A stretch of DNA of 64,000 nucleotides from Brevibacillus fluminis. GTDB taxonomy: Bacteria; Bacillota; Bacilli; Brevibacillales; Brevibacillaceae. Shown piece after piece: positions 17,120 through 26,189 of this stretch. Each line of letters starts with the position of its first letter. Within the stretch, counting starts at the first letter, position 1. The position numbers were made by a program, and so were the translations under genes. The DNA is taken from NCBI RefSeq assembly GCF_003710825.1, contig NZ_RHHQ01000002.1:1-64000 (forward strand), given 5' to 3'. The notes beneath the pieces were generated by a model. That model did not search any database, had not been told where the DNA came from, and was given only the letters and a program-made list of their open reading frames with translations.

Positions 17120-17193
17120 CCTTTGTAATCCGGGTGAAAAACATATGCAGTTATTCTATGCAATCCCGGTTCACAATATTTGTGTTACCCATA

Positions 17194-18381
17194 TTACTGT
17201 ATATATGGTCTCGGGTCTACCGCAACGTCGTCCTTATAAACTGTAAAATGCAGGTGGTTACCGGTGGAACGGCCTGTAGAGCCGACTTCCGCGACTTTTT
17301 GGCCTTTTTTCACAGCTTGTCCCACACTTACCTTGATTCCACCCTCACGAATATGACCGTACAACGTGGTGATATGCTCGTTATGCTTGATCATAACGCA
17401 GTTCCCAAAGCCGTTCACATAGCTGGCTACGATCACGATGCCGTCTTCAGCCGCGAAAATGCTTGTCCCTTTTGGCGCGGCCATGTCGAGCCCGTTGTGC
17501 CCGGCCGACTTTCCGGTAAAGGGATCGGTACGCATCCCGAATCCAGATGAGAAGCGGAAGCTGCCTGGAGGCAAGGGGAGTCCCAATGCGCCGCCTCTGT
17601 AGTTACTTGCTGCAAGGAGCTTGGAACGCTCTGCTACTTTGCTTGCTTCCTCCCGGGCATAAGCCAGCAGCTTTTCTTCTTCCTCTGCCTGAATTTCATG
17701 CAAGTCTTTTTCCTGCTTTTGCAGTTCCGCCTTGATCACGGTGCTCTGCTTGTACTGCTTGTCCAAGTCGGCTTTGAGGTTTTCCGCTTCTGCAAACATA
17801 TTCTCGTAGTTTTTCAGATGCTTCTCGACCTCGGCTTTTTTCGCTTCGACCGTCTGCTTGTCTTTCAGGTTGTCCTCCAAAATGCGCGTGTCCGATTCTA
17901 CAATCAGTTGGACACCCTGCAGGCGGGTGAGGAAGTCGCCGATATCCGAGGAACCGAACAGCACTTCCAAGTATGTGGAGTTGCCACGCTCATACATGGA
18001 GCGCAGTCGCGTCTTGAGCATCGTTTCGCGCTTCGCTACGCGCTCCTCCGCTTCGTCGAGCTGTTCTTGCGCCTGAACCGCTTTGGCCGTCGTATCCTCA
18101 ATCTGCTTGTCCAATTTGTCGAGCCTGCCTTGCGTCTCATTGCGGCGCAAATCGATCGCCATCAGCTCGTTGTTCAGATTCACTTGCTTCTTTTGGATAT
18201 CGTTAATTTGGCCAGAAATTTTGTTGATCTCAGATTGTTGTGATCTTTTCTTCTTTTTTATTTCGCTAATTTCCTGATTGATCTTGTCCAAAGATTTGCT
18301 CGCATATCCGACCGAAGCCGGATAGCTGCTCCACACGATGGCGCTGGATAGAACCGCCAAAAGGATCCCCTTCTTGTTCAT
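17194..18381 (-). CDS. Murein hydrolase (activator) of EnvC type: coiled coil plus M23 domain
   Basis: A 395-residue secreted protein. It has a signal peptide (MNKKGILLAVLSSAIVW, cleavage near VGYA-S) and then a long coiled coil (about residues 30-250, rich in Q/E/K heptads). The C-terminal M23/LytM domain has the zinc-site motifs GHNGLDMAAPKG and GNHLHFTVY, so both ligand motifs look intact and the domain may be catalytically active. GGGGAGGAAG before ATG 18381 fixes the start. It lies between ctpB and ftsX. FtsEX complexes elsewhere control such coiled-coil peptidoglycan hydrolases, so this is a likely FtsEX-regulated partner. That link is by context and analogy, not shown. Confidence 0.9.
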   Translation of the reverse strand: MNKKGILLAVLSSAIVWSSYPASVGYASKSLDKINQEISEIKKKKRSQQSEINKISGQINDIQKKQVNLNNELMAIDLRRNETQGRLDKLDKQIEDTTAKAVQAQEQLDEAEERVAKRETMLKTRLRSMYERGNSTYLEVLFGSSDIGDFLTRLQGVQLIVESDTRILEDNLKDKQTVEAKKAEVEKHLKNYENMFAEAENLKADLDKQYKQSTVIKAELQKQEKDLHEIQAEEEEKLLAYAREEASKVAERSKLLAASNYRGGALGLPLPPGSFRFSSGFGMRTDPFTGKSAGHNGLDMAAPKGTSIFAAEDGIVIVASYVNGFGNCVMIKHNEHITTLYGHIREGGIKVSVGQAVKKGQKVAEVGSTGRSTGNHLHFTVYKDDVAVDPRPYIQ

Positions 18382-18433
18382 GCTCTTCCTCCCCAAAGGT
18401 TCAGTCTCACAAACCTACTCTTTTCCTACTTAT

Positions 18434-19327
18434 TTACACACGCAAGAAGCGACGTACGGAAACCATACTGCCCCAGATCCCGATGAAGGCGCCGATCGCC
18501 AGCAACAATAGCGCTACCTGATAACCCAACGGAAACAGCGGCAGCAGCTTAAAGAACGGAATCACACTTCCATTGGTGACTAGACTCAAGAGGTAGTGAT
18601 AACCGAAGCCCAAAATCAGGATCGGAATAAGGGCACCAACCATGCCCATCATCAGGCCTTCAACAAAGAAGGGCCAACGAATGAACCAGTTGGTCGCACC
18701 AACCAGCTTCATGATCTCAATCTCGCGGCGGCGCGCCACGATCGTCAGCTTGATCGTATTGGCAATCAGGAACATTGCGGTAAACGCCAGCCCGACGATG
18801 AACACGATCCCGATGTCACGCACCGTACGGGTCGTGACAAACAGCTTTTCGACCGTGCCTTCCCCGTAATTTACATCGGTAATGGACGGGATTTTTTTAA
18901 TCGCCTGCGCGACTTCCGCTGTATCCTGTGGTTGTTTGGTTTTAACGACGAATGAATCGGGAAACGGATTCTCCTTCTCCATGCCGTCCAGCAAGTATCC
19001 TTTTTCCCCCATGCTTTTCCTGAAGTTGACTAAGCCTTGGTCTTTGGACACGAATTGGACGCTTTCCACTTTTGGCAATGTCTTTAATTTTGCTTCAAGT
19101 TGCTCAATAGCTGGCTTATCCGCCAAGAGATCGACGAAGACGCGGATTTCCACCTGCTTCTCGATTGTTTGTGCAATATAGTTGACGTTGAACGCCAGGA
19201 GTAAGAACACTCCGAGAATAAACAGGGTGATGGTCACCGCGCTGATCGAGGCGAATGTCATCCAGCCGTTGCGGCCCAGATTCTTCATCCCCTCACGCAC
19301 ATGACGCCCCAGCGTTCTAATCTTCAT
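18434..19327 (-). CDS. ftsX: Cell-division permease FtsX
   Basis: A 297-residue FtsX/MacB-type membrane protein. It has a short cytoplasmic N-terminus with EGMKNLGRNGWMTFAS and a first helix near residues 20-45. A ~110-residue extracellular domain follows (VEIRVFVDLLADKPAIEQLE onward). Three more helices near 170-290 include the coupling region RRREIEIMKLVGATNWFIRWPF, which contacts the ATPase. ATG 19327 follows GAGAGGGGAA and overlaps the ftsE stop by 11 nt, so the two are translationally coupled. With FtsE it transmits a cytoplasmic signal to extracellular wall hydrolases, in B. subtilis CwlO. The M23 protein next door is a candidate target. Confidence 0.94.
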   Translation of the reverse strand: MKIRTLGRHVREGMKNLGRNGWMTFASISAVTITLFILGVFLLLAFNVNYIAQTIEKQVEIRVFVDLLADKPAIEQLEAKLKTLPKVESVQFVSKDQGLVNFRKSMGEKGYLLDGMEKENPFPDSFVVKTKQPQDTAEVAQAIKKIPSITDVNYGEGTVEKLFVTTRTVRDIGIVFIVGLAFTAMFLIANTIKLTIVARRREIEIMKLVGATNWFIRWPFFVEGLMMGMVGALIPILILGFGYHYLLSLVTNGSVIPFFKLLPLFPLGYQVALLLLAIGAFIGIWGSMVSVRRFLRV

Positions 19328-20003
19328 AACCGTATTCCCCTCTCTGCTGGTCGCGCACGATTTCGCCCGCTTCGATGGCAATAACCCGTTTGCGCATGGT
19401 GTTGACGATTTCGCGGTTATGCGTCGCCATCACGATGGTCGTACCACGGTTATTGATTTCTTCGAACAGGTTCATGATGTCCCAGGAGGTTTCCGGGTCC
19501 AGGTTACCGGTCGGCTCGTCGGCGATGATGATGCCAGGGCTGTTGACCAGAGCCCGTGCCAGTGCAACACGCTGTTGCTCCCCGCCGGATAGCTCGCTCG
19601 GCAGCATTTTGGCCTTGTGCTTCAGCTTGACCAGACCAAGCACATCCATCACCCGCGGCTTGATGATTTTTTGCGGCGCTTCGATAACTTCCATCGCAAA
19701 GGCGACGTTTTCCAACACGCTTAAATTCGGCAACAATTTGAAATCCTGAAACACGACACCAATGCTGCGTCGAACCGACGGTATTTGTCGTTCCTTGATT
19801 CGACTTACGTTAAATCCGCCAAGAAAAATTTGTCCTTTGCTTGGCTTTTCTTCCCGATACATTAACTTGATAAAGGTCGATTTCCCTGCGCCGCTCGGAC
19901 CGACGACGTAGACAAACTCCCCTTTTTCGATGCGGACGTTGATCCCTTTTAACGCGTTCGTTCCGTTGGGATAGGTTTTCCACACATCAAACATCTCGAT
20001 CAA
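19317..20003 (-). CDS. ftsE: Cell-division ATP-binding protein FtsE
   Basis: A 228-residue ABC ATPase. Walker A is GPSGAGKST, the Q-loop is GVVFQDFKLLPN, the signature is LSGGEQQRVALARAL, Walker B is IIIADEPTGNLD and the H-loop is VMATHNREI. The opening IEMFDVWKTYPNGTNALKGI matches FtsE of Bacilli. The start is a TTG at 20003 preceded by GGGAAGTGA; the longer ATG reading from 20144 would add 47 residues unlike any FtsE. First gene of the ftsE-ftsX operon. An extended -10 promoter lies at 20121-20130, leaving an approximately 110-nt leader. Cytoplasmic partner of FtsX. Confidence 0.95.
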   Translation of the reverse strand: MIEMFDVWKTYPNGTNALKGINVRIEKGEFVYVVGPSGAGKSTFIKLMYREEKPSKGQIFLGGFNVSRIKERQIPSVRRSIGVVFQDFKLLPNLSVLENVAFAMEVIEAPQKIIKPRVMDVLGLVKLKHKAKMLPSELSGGEQQRVALARALVNSPGIIIADEPTGNLDPETSWDIMNLFEEINNRGTTIVMATHNREIVNTMRKRVIAIEAGEIVRDQQRGEYGYED

Positions 20004-20120
20004 ACTAATCACTTCCCAACTACCTAGATTCTCATATGTATCGCAATCTTTTCGACATTTCCCATCGTCATTTTGTTGCAAACAACAGACATTTTCCGCA
20101 AATTGGTGCCCGTTCTTCCC

Positions 20121-20130
20121 ATTATACCAC
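20121..20130 (-). promoter_or_regulatory. Putative sigma-A promoter (extended -10) of ftsEX
   Basis: Minus strand GTGG-TATAAT is an extended -10 (TGN-TATAAT). A TTGACC lies only 12 nt upstream, too close to be a normal -35, so the extended -10 would have to carry recognition. Confidence 0.45.
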
Positions 20131-20198
20131 CGTAAAAAGGTCAATGTTATCCCCTAATTCTCTTATCTTTTGTCGAAAAAGTGGTGGGGAGGGGGTGA

Positions 20199-20459
20199 TT
20201 TTTGGGCTTTTGTGGTCGAGCGGGGATTTTTGCAAAAAAGCGACGCTCCGCTGTTGCCATGCCTTCTGGGGGCCGTGAGGACCGGCGCAAACGAAAAAAC
20301 GGAAACTGCGCCCCAAAGCCACACGCTGCGCGGCGGGCGTGTCTCGAAGATGATATGTGGCGCAAAAGCGTTTCCGTTTTTTCGCTTGCGCCAGGTGGGC
20401 ATGTCCAAGGCTGCGCCGCGCTTTTTTGCAAAAATCCCGTGCTCTGGCCCCCAAAAAAC
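20199..20459. repeat. ~260-bp imperfect inverted repeat (foldback element), no gene
   Basis: The stretch 20004-20534 holds no credible gene. Its core is a nested inverted repeat. GGGATTTTTGCAAAAAAGCG (20223-20242) is the exact complement of 20419-20438. GGCGCAA (20284-20290) pairs with 20386-20392. CGAAAAAACGGAAAC (20292-20306) pairs exactly with 20370-20384. TGCGCC and GCCACA also find partners nearer the centre. The outermost arms are TTTTTGGG (20199-20206) and CCCCCAAAAAA. Open frames run across it on both strands, but they reflect the symmetry and lack ribosome-binding sites. A MITE-like foldback element or a structured RNA are the main possibilities. Confidence 0.8.
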
Positions 20460-20490
20460 ACTTTAAGGGAATGGAAATAATAAAAGCATC

Positions 20491-20523
20491 AAAAACCCCT
20501 TTCTTCAATCAGAAAGGGGTTTC
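20491..20523 (-). terminator. Rho-independent terminator of argGH
   Basis: AAACCCCTTTC and GAAAGGGGTTT pair around an 8-nt loop; on the minus strand TTTTTGATGC follows. It lies 12 nt past the argH stop. Confidence 0.88.
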
Positions 20524-20534
20524 CTATTATTTGT

Positions 20535-21980
20535 TTATACTGGAGAGCCTACGTCGATCAGTGATTCTATCATCACTTTTTGGCTGTTGGCATCGATCCA
20601 TGCTTGCGTGACGACCAGTTTTTCGCGGAATGTGGCGATTTGTTTTTCGACCTGGTTGCGGGCTGTGCCGCCCAGTACATTGCGCGCGTTGACAACTGTG
20701 TCGACATCAAGTCTGTTGTAAATGTCTTCCTCGACGAGCGGGGAGAACGATTTGAATTCTTCAAGGGAGCAATCCAGCAAATATTTGCCGTTTTGGATGC
20801 AGTACAGCACCGCTTTGCCTACGACTTCATGCGCCTGACGGAAAGGCAAGCCTTTGGCAGCCAGGTAGTCGGCCAGATCGGTTGCGTTGGCGAAATCGTT
20901 CGTTACGGCTTGGCGCATACGCTCTTTGCGCACCTGCATGGTTTCCATCATTGGTGTAAGAAGGGCCAATGCGCCGTGCAGCGTAGATACCGTGTCGAAC
21001 ATGCCTTCCTTGTCTTCCTGCATGTCTTTGTTGTACGCCAGCGGCAAGCCTTTCAGGACAGTCAAGAGGCCAAACAGATTCCCATAGACACGGCCCGTTT
21101 TGCCGCGCACGAGCTCAGCGACGTCCGGATTTTTTTTCTGTGGCATGATGGAAGAGCCTGTGCAGAATGCATCATCCAGCTCGATGAAATTGAATTCCTG
21201 GCTGCTCCAGATGATCAACTCCTCGCACATACGGGAGAGATGCGTCATCAGCAGCGCGGATGCGGAGAGGAACTCCACGATAAAGTCACGATCGCTCACC
21301 GCGTCCATGCTGTTCACGTAAATACCGTCAAAAGCGAGCATTTCCGCAACGAATTCGCGATCGATCGGGAACGTCGTCCCAGCCAGCGCACCTGCTCCGA
21401 GCGGAAGCACATTGACGCGTTTCCAGCTCTCCTGCAAGCGCTCGATGTCACGCTGCAGCATGGATACATAGGCGGTCAAATGATAGCCGAGCAGCACCGG
21501 CTGCGCACGCTGAAGGTGCGTATAGCCGGGCATGACGGTATCCAGATGATTTTCCGCTTGGTTCACCAACGCTTTTTGCAGGTACATGGCCAGTTGGATG
21601 ATTTCCATCATTTTTTCGCGTAGATACAAGTGCATATCCAGCGCTACCTGGTCATTACGGCTTCTGCCGGTGTGCAGCTTGCCACCGACAGGGCCGATTT
21701 CATCGATGAGCAGCTTTTCGATATTCATATGAACGTCTTCGTTCGCCACAGTGAATGTCACCTGGCCGCGCTCAATCTTTTCTTTCACCTTCTTCAAGCC
21801 GTTGATGATTTGCTTCACTTCGTCCATAGGAAGGATGCCGCACTTGCCGAGCATGGCGACATGAGCGAGGCTGCCGACAATATCCTGGCGCCACATCTGC
21901 TGATCAAAAGTAATTGAGGCTGTATATTCATCTACCAATTGATTGGTCGGTTTTGTGAAGCGTCCTCCCCATAGTTTCAT
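20535..21980 (-). CDS. argH: Argininosuccinate lyase
   Basis: A 481-residue fumarase/aspartase-superfamily enzyme that splits argininosuccinate into arginine and fumarate, the last step of arginine synthesis. Landmarks are [13 protein letters not shown] at the start, [14 protein letters not shown] near residue 110, [10 protein letters not shown] near 160 and the family signature [12 protein letters not shown] near 280. Length is normal (460-480 in relatives). The ATG at 21980 overlaps the argG stop as ATGA, which fixes the start and shows coupling. Transcribed with argG from a promoter bearing an ArgR-type box, and closed by a strong terminator. Confidence 0.97.
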   Translation of the reverse strand: MKLWGGRFTKPTNQLVDEYTASITFDQQMWRQDIVGSLAHVAMLGKCGILPMDEVKQIINGLKKVKEKIERGQVTFTVANEDVHMNIEKLLIDEIGPVGGKLHTGRSRNDQVALDMHLYLREKMMEIIQLAMYLQKALVNQAENHLDTVMPGYTHLQRAQPVLLGYHLTAYVSMLQRDIERLQESWKRVNVLPLGAGALAGTTFPIDREFVAEMLAFDGIYVNSMDAVSDRDFIVEFLSASALLMTHLSRMCEELIIWSSQEFNFIELDDAFCTGSSIMPQKKNPDVAELVRGKTGRVYGNLFGLLTVLKGLPLAYNKDMQEDKEGMFDTVSTLHGALALLTPMMETMQVRKERMRQAVTNDFANATDLADYLAAKGLPFRQAHEVVGKAVLYCIQNGKYLLDCSLEEFKSFSPLVEEDIYNRLDVDTVVNARNVLGGTARNQVEKQIATFREKLVVTQAWIDANSQKVMIESLIDVGSPV

Positions 21981-23236
21981 TGGGTAATCGCATCCTTTTC
22001 TTTGACAATGTTGATATTGGTTTTGAACGATTTTTGCAGGTAGCCTTCGTTCACTTGCGCATGAACTTTCGTTGGCAAGCCCCACAGCTTGATGAAGCCG
22101 ATCGCTGCTTTATGGTCAAACGTATCGCCTTTTGCATACGTAGCCAGTTCGTGGCTGTACAAGGTGTGCTCGGATTTGCGGCCTACGACGATCGCATGGC
22201 CTTTGTGCAGCTTCACGCGCACGACGCCTGTCACATGTTGTTGAGTTTCCTCGATGAACGCTTCTACCGCATTGCGGATTGGCGAATACCAGAGGCCTTC
22301 GTAAATGATTTGGGACAGTTTTTGCTCGATAATTGGCTTGAATTGCGCCACTTCACGAGGCTGTGTCAAAAATTCCAGCTCACGGTGTGCCAAGATCAAA
22401 GTCGTAGCTGCTGGCGTCTCATACACTTCACGCGATTTGATACCTACCAAACGGTTTTCTACGTGGTCGATGCGTCCCACGCCGTGGTTGCCTGCGATTT
22501 TGTTCAGCTTCAGGATCAGATCGGACAGCAGCATTTCCTCGCCGTTCAGCGCGGTTGGCACGCCTTTTACAAACGTGATTTCGATTTCTTCCGCTTCATC
22601 CGGTGCATCCGCAATGGATTTGGTCAAATCGTATGCGCCTTCTGGCGGAGCTGCCCATGGATCTTCCAGTACGCCGCACTCGCAGCTTCTGCCCCACAGG
22701 TTTTGGTCGATGCTGTATGGGTTGTCGAGGTCAATCGGAATTGGAATGTTGTTTTCTTTTGCATATTCGATCTCTTCATCGCGCGTCCAGCCCCACTCAC
22801 GGACAGGAGCAACGATTTTGAGGTTCGGATTCAAAGCGGTGAAGGACAAGTCGAAGCGCACTTGGTCATTACCTTTGCCCGTGCAACCGTGCGCTACTGC
22901 AACCGCCCCTTCTTTCTCTGCGATTTCTACCAAAACGCGGGAGATCAGATAACGAGACAGCGCGGAAACGAGCGGATATTTGCCTTCATACATTGCGTTT
23001 GCTTTCAATGCAGGCAAAACCAGTTCTTGTGCGAACGTTTCTTTCGCATCAACCACGATGGATTTGATGGCGCCTACTTTCAACGCTTTTTCCTGCACGA
23101 AATCCAGGTCTTTCCCTTCACCTACGTCCAACGCTACCGCGATAACGTCATAATTGTATGTGTCTTGCAACCATTTGATCGCTACAGATGTATCTAAACC
23201 GCCGGAATAGGCCAATACGATTTTTTCTTTGCTCAT
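21977..23236 (-). CDS. argG: Argininosuccinate synthase
   Basis: A 419-residue ATP-dependent ligase joining citrulline and aspartate. The PP-loop nucleotide site [17 protein letters not shown] is at residues 6-22. [14 protein letters not shown] near 120 and the citrulline/aspartate-site stretch [19 protein letters not shown] near 180 follow. Length is slightly above the usual 400-410. First gene of argG-argH, and argH overlaps by 4 nt. The upstream region holds a sequence matching the Bacillus ARG box, so repression by ArgR/AhrC with arginine is likely. argF and carAB, which make its substrate citrulline, lie about 10 kb away in the second arginine block. Confidence 0.97.
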   Translation of the reverse strand: MSKEKIVLAYSGGLDTSVAIKWLQDTYNYDVIAVALDVGEGKDLDFVQEKALKVGAIKSIVVDAKETFAQELVLPALKANAMYEGKYPLVSALSRYLISRVLVEIAEKEGAVAVAHGCTGKGNDQVRFDLSFTALNPNLKIVAPVREWGWTRDEEIEYAKENNIPIPIDLDNPYSIDQNLWGRSCECGVLEDPWAAPPEGAYDLTKSIADAPDEAEEIEITFVKGVPTALNGEEMLLSDLILKLNKIAGNHGVGRIDHVENRLVGIKSREVYETPAATTLILAHRELEFLTQPREVAQFKPIIEQKLSQIIYEGLWYSPIRNAVEAFIEETQQHVTGVVRVKLHKGHAIVVGRKSEHTLYSHELATYAKGDTFDHKAAIGFIKLWGLPTKVHAQVNEGYLQKSFKTNINIVKEKDAITQ

Positions 23237-23284
23237 TTTATTTTCTCCTCACTTCGTTCTGGTGTATATGAGTAATTATACATT

Positions 23285-23304
23285 CGAGTTAATAAAAATA
23301 CAAC
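23285..23304. promoter_or_regulatory. ARG box (ArgR/AhrC operator) upstream of argG
   Basis: GTTAATAAAAATACAAC, 52 bp upstream of argG, closely matches the Bacillus consensus CATGAATAAAAATKCAAK. The same core appears before carA and argC in this window, which strengthens the assignment. Confidence 0.8.
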
Positions 23305-23396
23305 AACAAAAATTGTTACTTTTTTAACGATAGAACGTACTGTTTTTGTAACGTATACCTGATACTTCCATTTGGCGTGTGAGGAGGCGTTTTATT

Positions 23397-24363
23397 TTGA
23401 AGTGGGAGAAAGTAGTTGCGAGTACGTTGGTGCTAAACATGCTGGCATTTGCGCCAATGAGCGCATTCGCTTATGGATCCGGCGGGGTTAGTGCCATGAC
23501 GGAGCAGACACCGCAAAAGCTGCTGCCACATTCTCGGATTCTTTGCTGCCAGGCAATTATGCACTATCAGACGAACTAATCTCCGGAGAACCGAAGACCA
23601 ACAGGGAGAATTTGCTCGGGGTAAAGGTGTATCAAAAAGTGAATGGAATCCCGCTGCAAAACGGCTGGTCAACCATTTGGGTCGATTGGAAAGGACATGT
23701 CGTCTCCTACCAACAGAGCAATCTCAAGCTGCCGAAAGAGGACACTTTCCCCAACCGATTCAAGGTCATCACCCCGGAAGCAGCGAGAGAAGCGTTTGCC
23801 AAAGAGGTTGAAGTCATTCCCGCTTTTAAAAACGACGAATATACATACAAAATCATGTATAAAAACGCAATAAATGCTGTATCCGGTGCCGCTGAGCCGA
23901 CTGATCCAAAGCAAGGTCGGTTTGTCGGCATACAACGCATTTCGACCGCTGCAAAACCGTTGACCGTACAGACAGTGACAGACTATAAAGATGCGAAGCT
24001 CCTCCGAGAATGAAGATGAAATCGAGATGCAACCCGTTTCTAAAGACGGCATTCTCAATGAGAACGGCGGCGGTTTCATCCGCATTATCGCAAACAAGTT
24101 CAGCGGCAAAATCTCACGCTTTGAATACGAGCCACAGACCAATCAACCGACAGTTCTAGCAAACAAAAACGCCGTTCCACTGGAAACGGCGAAAGCGATG
24201 TATATGAAAAAAATTGAAGCTTGAGCTGTTTTACGTCGTGCCACTTGACCCGAAAGAGTCGCCAAAGCTGGTGTACCTCCCTGCGATCCCGACCCAATCC
24301 ACTTACATGAACCCTACCACAGGCGAAGTCACGATTGAACAGGACGATTGGCAATCCCATTAA
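23397..24363 (+). pseudogene. Frameshifted remnant of a YcdB/YcdC-domain exported protein
   Basis: A GAGGAGG site precedes a TTG start (23397) encoding a signal peptide (VVASTLVLNMLAFAPMSAFA). The frame is then lost near 23500. The reading moves to another frame (GADTAKAAATFSDSLLPGNY ... ENLLGVKVYQKVNGIPLQNG ... RFKVITPEAAREAF), which ends at 24013. It goes back to the first frame for 23991-24224 (GGGFIRIIANKFSGKISRF), then shifts once more to a final ~48 residues (LDPKESPKLVYLPAIPTQ) ending at 24363. At least three frameshifts therefore break what reads as one YcdB/YcdC-type domain protein. Intact relatives are usually larger cell-surface proteins. The last 35 bp overlap the convergent tetR gene. 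Confidence 0.75.
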
Positions 24364-25012
24364 GTAAAATATCGACGGTCATCGCGACCAGCTCATCATC
24401 CGAGCGCATCGGGATGTCATCAAACACGTCGACTGATTTGAAAATGACCATACCCGCCAGCATCGAGATGAATGCGCGCACGATCAGGTCCGCCGGGAGC
24501 GGCCGCAGCTCGCCAGATGCGATTCTGCTTTCAATGAATTGCTGCGCCAGGTTTTTGGCTACCTTTGCGACATGATTGATGATCGCATCGCGCAGTTCTT
24601 CATGGAAAAACGCCTCCTGAAAAAGGATACGGGCGTGATTGCGATTGGCCTCCAGCAGTGCCAGCCGGTTTTTGTACAAGCTTGTGATTACCTCGCCGAG
24701 CGGCTGCTCCTTCTGCGGCTGCAATATAGCACGGACATCCTTTAGCAGAAACGGGGCCGCGCTTTTGACGACCATCGGTGCTACCGCTGCGATCAGGATG
24801 TCTTTTTTTGATTTGTAGTGGCGAAAGATCGTTCCCTCTGCAACACCCGCTTCCTTGGCAATTTCCGCCGTAGAGCTGGCATGGAACCCTTTCTCCGCGA
24901 ACAGTTTAATGGCCGCCTGCAAAATGCTTTTTTGCTTGGCCGTCATGACATCTTCATCCTTCAGCTCATTCAAAAATACTTGGATATTTTCTTCAAATGC
25001 ATCTCCACTCAC
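24329..25012 (-). CDS. TetR/AcrR-family transcriptional regulator
   Basis: A 227-residue regulator. The N-terminal helix-turn-helix spans about residues 18-64 (SILQAAIKLFAEKGFHASST, AEIAKEAGVAEGTIFRHY, KSKKDILIAAV), and the rest is an all-helical ligand-binding and dimer domain. GTG at 25012 is chosen because AAGGAGG lies 7 nt upstream; no such site supports a longer form. It lies 37 bp downstream of the ABC-2 permease in the same orientation, so it is probably the last gene of the efflux operon and an autorepressor. A palindromic sequence in front of the operon (28194-28207) is a plausible operator. Inducer unknown. Confidence 0.92.
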   Translation of the reverse strand: MSGDAFEENIQVFLNELKDEDVMTAKQKSILQAAIKLFAEKGFHASSTAEIAKEAGVAEGTIFRHYKSKKDILIAAVAPMVVKSAAPFLLKDVRAILQPQKEQPLGEVITSLYKNRLALLEANRNHARILFQEAFFHEELRDAIINHVAKVAKNLAQQFIESRIASGELRPLPADLIVRAFISMLAGMVIFKSVDVFDDIPMRSDDELVAMTVDILLNGIANRPVQS

Positions 25013-25049
25013 GTTCGCATCCTCCTTAACTCCCATTCGACCATATTCG

Positions 25050-26189
25050 CTAGTCGATTTGCTTGCGGAAACGAAGCATGGCAATCACGATTATCACTAC
25101 GCAAAATACCGTCATGCCAAGTGTATCCAACCAAAGAGCGGATAAATCCACGCCTTTGAGAAAAATGCCGCGCAAAATTTCCAAAAAATAAGTAAGCGGG
25201 ACAAGCCCACCCAACCATTGTATCACGAGCGGCATCGTATCGCGTGGAAACATAAAGCCGGAGAGAAGCACGCTCGGCAAGATGAAGGCAAAAGCCACCT
25301 GCATGGCCTGCAGCTGCGTTTTGGCGATGGTCGAAATGAAAATGCCCAGCACAAGCGTCGTGATGAGAAAGAGCAGCGACAGCAGCACGAGAAGCAGGAT
25401 GCTTCCTTTTACTGGAACGCCGAACCAATATGTCCCGAGAAAGAGCACGATGCAAAAGGAAAAGAGGCCAATCCCGACGTAAGGCGTAATTTTGCCAAGG
25501 AGCAGCTCCAGCGGCCGGATCGGCGTAACGATCAGCTGCTCCATTGTGCCGCGTTCCTTCTCCCTGACCAGTGAAAAGGCAGTGAGGATCATCGTCACGT
25601 TTTGCATGATCAGGCCGATCAATCCGGGAATGTTGAACACGATGCTTTCCATGTTTGGATTGAACAACACCCGCGATTCCAGGGAGAGCGGCAGCTCCAG
25701 CTTGCCCATGCCTTGTTTTTGCATGTTGGCCTCCTGAATGGAGATCGCTTTGTTCTGCACGATCAGCTGTGCATTCGACACCGCTGTCCGCGCGATGTTG
25801 GGGTCGGAGCCATTGACCAGCAGCTGAACGGCCACAGGCTCATTGCGATCCCGTTTCGTGGCAAAATCGGCGGGTATCACCAACCCTACATCAATTTTGC
25901 CTTGATCGATCAGCTGCTCCAGTTCGTCATCGCTCTGCACATACGTCTCGATCGCGAAAATGTTCGTGTTGGCCAGGTTTTGTGCCAATTCGCGGCTGTC
26001 TGCCGAGTGGCTCTGATCCCAAACGCCTGTCGCGATGTGCTCGACATCGGTATTGACGGCATACCCAAACAGAAATAAGAGCATGATCGGCATGACCAGC
26101 GCAATGCCAAGGCTGGCTCGGTCACGACGAATCTGGATCGCTTCCTTTTTGACAATCGAACGATAGCGCGACCAACTGAAGTGCTTCAT
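25050..26189 (-). CDS. ABC-2 type transporter permease (YhhJ/DrrB-like)
   Basis: A 379-residue membrane protein. It has one N-terminal helix (LGIALVMPIMLLFLFGYAVN), a large extracytoplasmic loop (~residues 45-180) and a C-terminal bundle of five helices with the ABC-2 motif FSLVREKERGTMEQLIVTPIRPLELLLGK near 220. That topology is typical of multidrug/toxin exporters of the YhhJ group. It overlaps the ATPase gene by 4 nt and is followed by the tetR gene. With the ATPase and the HlyD-type lipoprotein it would form a tripartite-like exporter adapted to a Gram-positive envelope. Substrate unknown. Confidence 0.92.
   Translation of the reverse strand: MKHFSWSRYRSIVKKEAIQIRRDRASLGIALVMPIMLLFLFGYAVNTDVEHIATGVWDQSHSADSRELAQNLANTNIFAIETYVQSDDELEQLIDQGKIDVGLVIPADFATKRDRNEPVAVQLLVNGSDPNIARTAVSNAQLIVQNKAISIQEANMQKQGMGKLELPLSLESRVLFNPNMESIVFNIPGLIGLIMQNVTMILTAFSLVREKERGTMEQLIVTPIRPLELLLGKITPYVGIGLFSFCIVLFLGTYWFGVPVKGSILLLVLLSLLFLITTLVLGIFISTIAKTQLQAMQVAFAFILPSVLLSGFMFPRDTMPLVIQWLGGLVPLTYFLEILRGIFLKGVDLSALWLDTLGMTVFCVVIIVIAMLRFRKQID

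Noticed and set aside
20122..20508. Open frames on both strands across the inverted repeat
   Set aside because: They mirror one another because of the symmetry, have no ribosome-binding site and no recognisable protein features.
23379..24224. Programmed frameshifting in the YcdB/YcdC-like gene
   Set aside because: Three or more shifts without slippery sequences, and no downstream signals, fit decay instead.
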